A stretch of 64,000 nt of DNA from Candidatus Tisiphia endosymbiont of Nedyus quadrimaculatus (GTDB taxonomy: Bacteria > Pseudomonadota > Alphaproteobacteria > Rickettsiales > Rickettsiaceae): positions 1,364,001 to 1,428,000 of the forward strand of contig NZ_OZ060452.1 in NCBI RefSeq assembly GCF_964059235.1, written 5' to 3'. How positions within the stretch are numbered: position 1 is the stretch's first letter; every line of letters begins with the position of its first letter. The notes beneath the pieces were generated by a model. It ran no database searches and was not told the DNA's origin. It saw only the letters and a list, made by a program, of their open reading frames with translations. The translations under genes were made by a program, and so were the position numbers. Below are positions 61,456-64,000 of this stretch, piece after piece.

Positions 61456-63804
61456 ATGACTTATAAAACCAAACAAAAGAAGGTTCTTGTGAAAACAAAC
61501 GTCAAATCAACTATTAAACTAGCTATTTTGGCAACAACTGTTTTATATAATACATCAGCTTTATCGGCTGAGTATATTAAAAAAATAACTATTCAAGGTA
61601 ATAAAATAATCGAAAACTCGACTATTGAAAATTACTTAAAGCTTCAAGTAGGAGAAGAATATACTTCATCCAAAGGAGATGAAGCAATCAAAAACCTTTA
61701 CTCAACGTCTTTGTTTGAAAATATAAGTATTACACTAGTCAATGGTGGCAATTTGATAGTTACTGTATCAGAAACTCCGTTTATTACTAAAATAGTGTTT
61801 ACAGGTAATTCTAAAATCAAAACATCTTCATTATCGAAAGAATTGCTTACCAGGTCTGGTGAATCAATGAGTTTAGCATCAATCCAACTAGATGTGGAAA
61901 AAATTAAAGAACTCTACAAACGTTCAGGTCGTTTCTCTACAACCGTAACGCCAAAAATTGAGAGGCTTGAAAATGACAGAGTAAAAGTTACTTTTGATAT
62001 TGCAGAAGGACCTAAAACAACTGTTAAACAAATCTATTTCAGTGGAAATAATAATTACCGTAGTACAGAACTACAATCTGTTATCCTAACAAAACAGTCA
62101 AAATGGTTTAACTTTTTAGAAACAAATGATACCTACGATCCAGACCGCTTAGAGTATGATAAAGAATTGTTAAAGGAATTCTATCAGTCAGTAGGATTTG
62201 CCGATTTTCGTGTTATTTCTGTTACAGCAGAACTCAATCCAACCAAAGAATATTTTACCATCACTTACTCTATTGAAGAAGGGGCAAAATATAATTTTGG
62301 CAACATTACTATTGACAATAAATTACCTAATATTGATATAAATGAAATTAAAAAATATATTAATGTTAAGTCGGGTGATACATTTAATATTAATAGTTTG
62401 AATAAAATAGCAAATAAAATCTCTTCACATTTTGCAAGTAAAGGTTATCCAGGAATTAATGTTTACCCTGATATAAGTAGTAAAAACCCTGATCATACTG
62501 CCGATATTAAATTCGTTATAGATAAGGCAGAAAAAGTATTTATTAATCAAATTAATATTACGAATAATCTAAAAACTGAAGATAAAGTTATTAGACGAGA
62601 ATTTAAAATCTCTGAAGGAGATATATTTAACCGTTCTTATATAGAAAAAGGTAATCAGAATTTACGCAATTTGGATTATTTTGAAAAAGTACTTATTAGC
62701 GTTACACCAACAACACGAAAAGACAAATATGATATTAATATTGATGTTGAAGAAAAATCAACATCTTCAATTAGTTTTGATGCTGGCTATAACACAGCGG
62801 GAGGACCATTTGGACGTATATCATTTTTAGAACGCAATTTTATTGGTACTGGAAAAGTGTTAAATGCTGGAGTACAAGTAGGAAAAAAGAGTATTAGTTA
62901 CTATGGTGGCATAACCGAACCTCATTTTCTTGATAAAGATTTATCGCTAGGTTTTAATGTTTTCAATAATTATAGCGGTCGTGGGACTTCATTTCTTTCA
63001 CAAGTAGATCAAAATTATACGTTAAAATCTATAGGACTCAAAACTTCTCTTGGTTATGATATTGCGGAAGACTTAAGTCATGAAATTGACTATACTATTA
63101 AGAGAGATGTATTAAGCTCTCCAGGCAATTCAAGTTCTATATTCTTAACTGAACAGATGGGAAAATTTATCACATCCGCCATCGGACATACTATCACTTA
63201 TGATCAGCTTGATAGTAGGATTATTCCTAAAAATGGTTATGTTATTAGCGGCACTCAGGAATTTGCTGGGGTTGGGGGTAATAATAAATATTTAAAACAT
63301 GAACTAGACGGTAAATATTTTAAATCTTTTATCAATAATAAACTCACTTTAAAACTTTCAAGTAGTGTCGGTGATATTATGGGTGTAGGAGGTAAAACTG
63401 TAAGAATTTCTGATCGGTTTAATTTGGGTGATTATAGCCTTAGAGGATTTGCTGCTAGTGGAATAGGTCCTAGAGAAAAAACAACAAATGAAGGTCTTGG
63501 CGGAGAAAAATATTATACATTTTCAACAGAACTCAACTTTCCAACTGGTTTACCAGAAGATTTTAATTTGACTGGAGCTGTTTTTATGGATGCTGGTAGT
63601 CTTTGGGGTGTAGGATTAAATTCTAAAAGTATTTATAAATCTGATAGTTTTTATAATGATAAGTCACTTCGTGCTTCTGTTGGGGTGGGGTTTATATGGG
63701 TCACTCGCTTTGCCCCTATCAGAATGGATTGGGCTTGGCCAATTAAAAAGAGACCTTATGATGAAAAGCAAATTTTTCATCTAAAGTTTTCTACACATTT
63801 TTAA
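61456..63804 (+). CDS. bamA: Outer membrane protein assembly factor BamA
   Basis: 782 residues; signal peptide to about residue 38 (ILATTVLYNTSALSA). Five POTRA domains (IKKITIQGNKIIENSTIENY, VSETPFITKIVFTGNSKIKT, GPKTTVKQIYFSGNNNYRST, EGAKYNFGNITIDNKLPNID, KAEKVFINQINITNNLKTED) are followed by the 16-stranded barrel with RISFLERNFIGTGKVLNAGV, the VRISDRFNLGDYSLRGFAAS lid/loop 6 motif (RGF) and a C-terminal phenylalanine. It folds outer-membrane proteins, including the autotransporter of this window. Confidence 0.97.
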   Translation: MTYKTKQKKVLVKTNVKSTIKLAILATTVLYNTSALSAEYIKKITIQGNKIIENSTIENYLKLQVGEEYTSSKGDEAIKNLYSTSLFENISITLVNGGNLIVTVSETPFITKIVFTGNSKIKTSSLSKELLTRSGESMSLASIQLDVEKIKELYKRSGRFSTTVTPKIERLENDRVKVTFDIAEGPKTTVKQIYFSGNNNYRSTELQSVILTKQSKWFNFLETNDTYDPDRLEYDKELLKEFYQSVGFADFRVISVTAELNPTKEYFTITYSIEEGAKYNFGNITIDNKLPNIDINEIKKYINVKSGDTFNINSLNKIANKISSHFASKGYPGINVYPDISSKNPDHTADIKFVIDKAEKVFINQINITNNLKTEDKVIRREFKISEGDIFNRSYIEKGNQNLRNLDYFEKVLISVTPTTRKDKYDINIDVEEKSTSSISFDAGYNTAGGPFGRISFLERNFIGTGKVLNAGVQVGKKSISYYGGITEPHFLDKDLSLGFNVFNNYSGRGTSFLSQVDQNYTLKSIGLKTSLGYDIAEDLSHEIDYTIKRDVLSSPGNSSSIFLTEQMGKFITSAIGHTITYDQLDSRIIPKNGYVISGTQEFAGVGGNNKYLKHELDGKYFKSFINNKLTLKLSSSVGDIMGVGGKTVRISDRFNLGDYSLRGFAASGIGPREKTTNEGLGGEKYYTFSTELNFPTGLPEDFNLTGAVFMDAGSLWGVGLNSKSIYKSDSFYNDKSLRASVGVGFIWVTRFAPIRMDWAWPIKKRPYDEKQIFHLKFSTHF

Positions 63805-63814
63805 TATTGTATGA

Positions 63815-63895
63815 GTTCGATGACATCCGAGGGTACAGGGATGACACCCTAGGCTATTAAACCGATATCTTACATCGAATTGAGGTTTTTTAGGG
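63815..63895. repeat. Family F-related repeat downstream of bamA
   Basis: GATGACATCCGAGGGTACAG and GACACCCTAGGCTATTAAAC, then ATCTTACATCGAATTGAGG; matches the tail of the repeat at 11970-12034. Confidence 0.65.
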
Positions 63896-63959
63896 AAGCA
63901 AAGACGTGGTGTAATTAAAGAATATATAGAACTCAGGTGAAAGATAGGTATAGTTTGCC

Positions 63960-64000
63960 CCATAGTACCCTACATTTTTTATATAACCACTATTAAAATG
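63960..64000. repeat. Family A repeat, cut by the window end
   Basis: CCATAGTACCCTACATTTTT then ATATAACC; left end of a further family A copy. Confidence 0.65.

Overview
The window is AT-rich DNA from an intracellular alphaproteobacterium, most likely a member of the Rickettsiaceae (Rickettsia, Megaira or Orientia-like). The evidence is the gene set (TIM44-like protein, IalB, ELM1-type DUF1022, Sco/CcmE/CcmD, RNase E/G, rickettsial-type autotransporter, rnpB), remnants of an RcGTA-type gene transfer agent, many small toxin-antitoxin genes and very dense palindromic intergenic repeats, one of them inserted in frame in a housekeeping gene. The species cannot be named from sequence reading alone.

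Layout. 157-2608: an IS21-family element (istA/istB), with a decapitated Xre regulator abutting it. 2783-5188: lnt and fabI, divergent. 5552-11774 (minus): a reduced GTA/phage structural cluster, with prohead protease-capsid fusion, connector, adaptor, g8-like, g12-like and g13-like genes. It is interrupted by a frameshifted GIY-YIG gene, an Rpn/PD-(D/E)XK nuclease-like gene and an MNT nucleotidyltransferase. 12326-14136: tatD and elm1, bracketed by inverted repeats. 14512-16495: ialB and glyA. 16495-18366: a nest of repeats, in which a MITE-like element is split by an IS110-family element and by a second MITE. 18447-20642: transketolase carrying an in-frame palindromic element. 20923-24243: DUF1189 protein, mazEF, rluB-rsmD. 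25029-26057: queA. 26187-28467: a frame-split surface autotransporter with 69-bp tandem repeats. 28705-33091: gyrA and a GT-C-like membrane protein. 33180-33571: rnpB. 33687-34343: a T4-lysozyme-like protein. 34456-38039: dnaK-dnaJ. 38189-40664: a second, inverted copy of the IS21 element. 41244-46656: timA-like, tsaE, a relBE-like pair, a sodium:solute symporter, uvrC. 46668-51726 (minus): FAD oxidase, an unknown helical protein, ccmE-ccmD-sco, hemB. 52246-57091 (minus): a frame-split MNT-HEPN gene, holA, lptE, rne/rng. 57723-63804: MFS transporter, rlmE-nusB, rseP-bamA.

Functionally this is a core chromosome (envelope biogenesis: Lnt, LptE, BamA, RseP, FabI; translation and RNA: RluB, RsmD, QueA, TsaE, RlmE, NusB, RNase P, RNase E/G; heme and cytochrome maturation: HemB, CcmE, CcmD, Sco; chaperones DnaK/DnaJ). 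It is heavily colonised by at least seven families of short non-autonomous repeats. The most informative observations are: a 147-bp MITE whose TA target duplication can be read directly from two empty/filled site comparisons; an IS110-family element whose 3' non-coding end contains a 9-nt match ending exactly at its insertion point (candidate guide RNA); three genes split by single-base frame changes, two of them in poly-A tracts; and the remodelled GTA cluster. I saw no CRISPR array and no tRNA gene.
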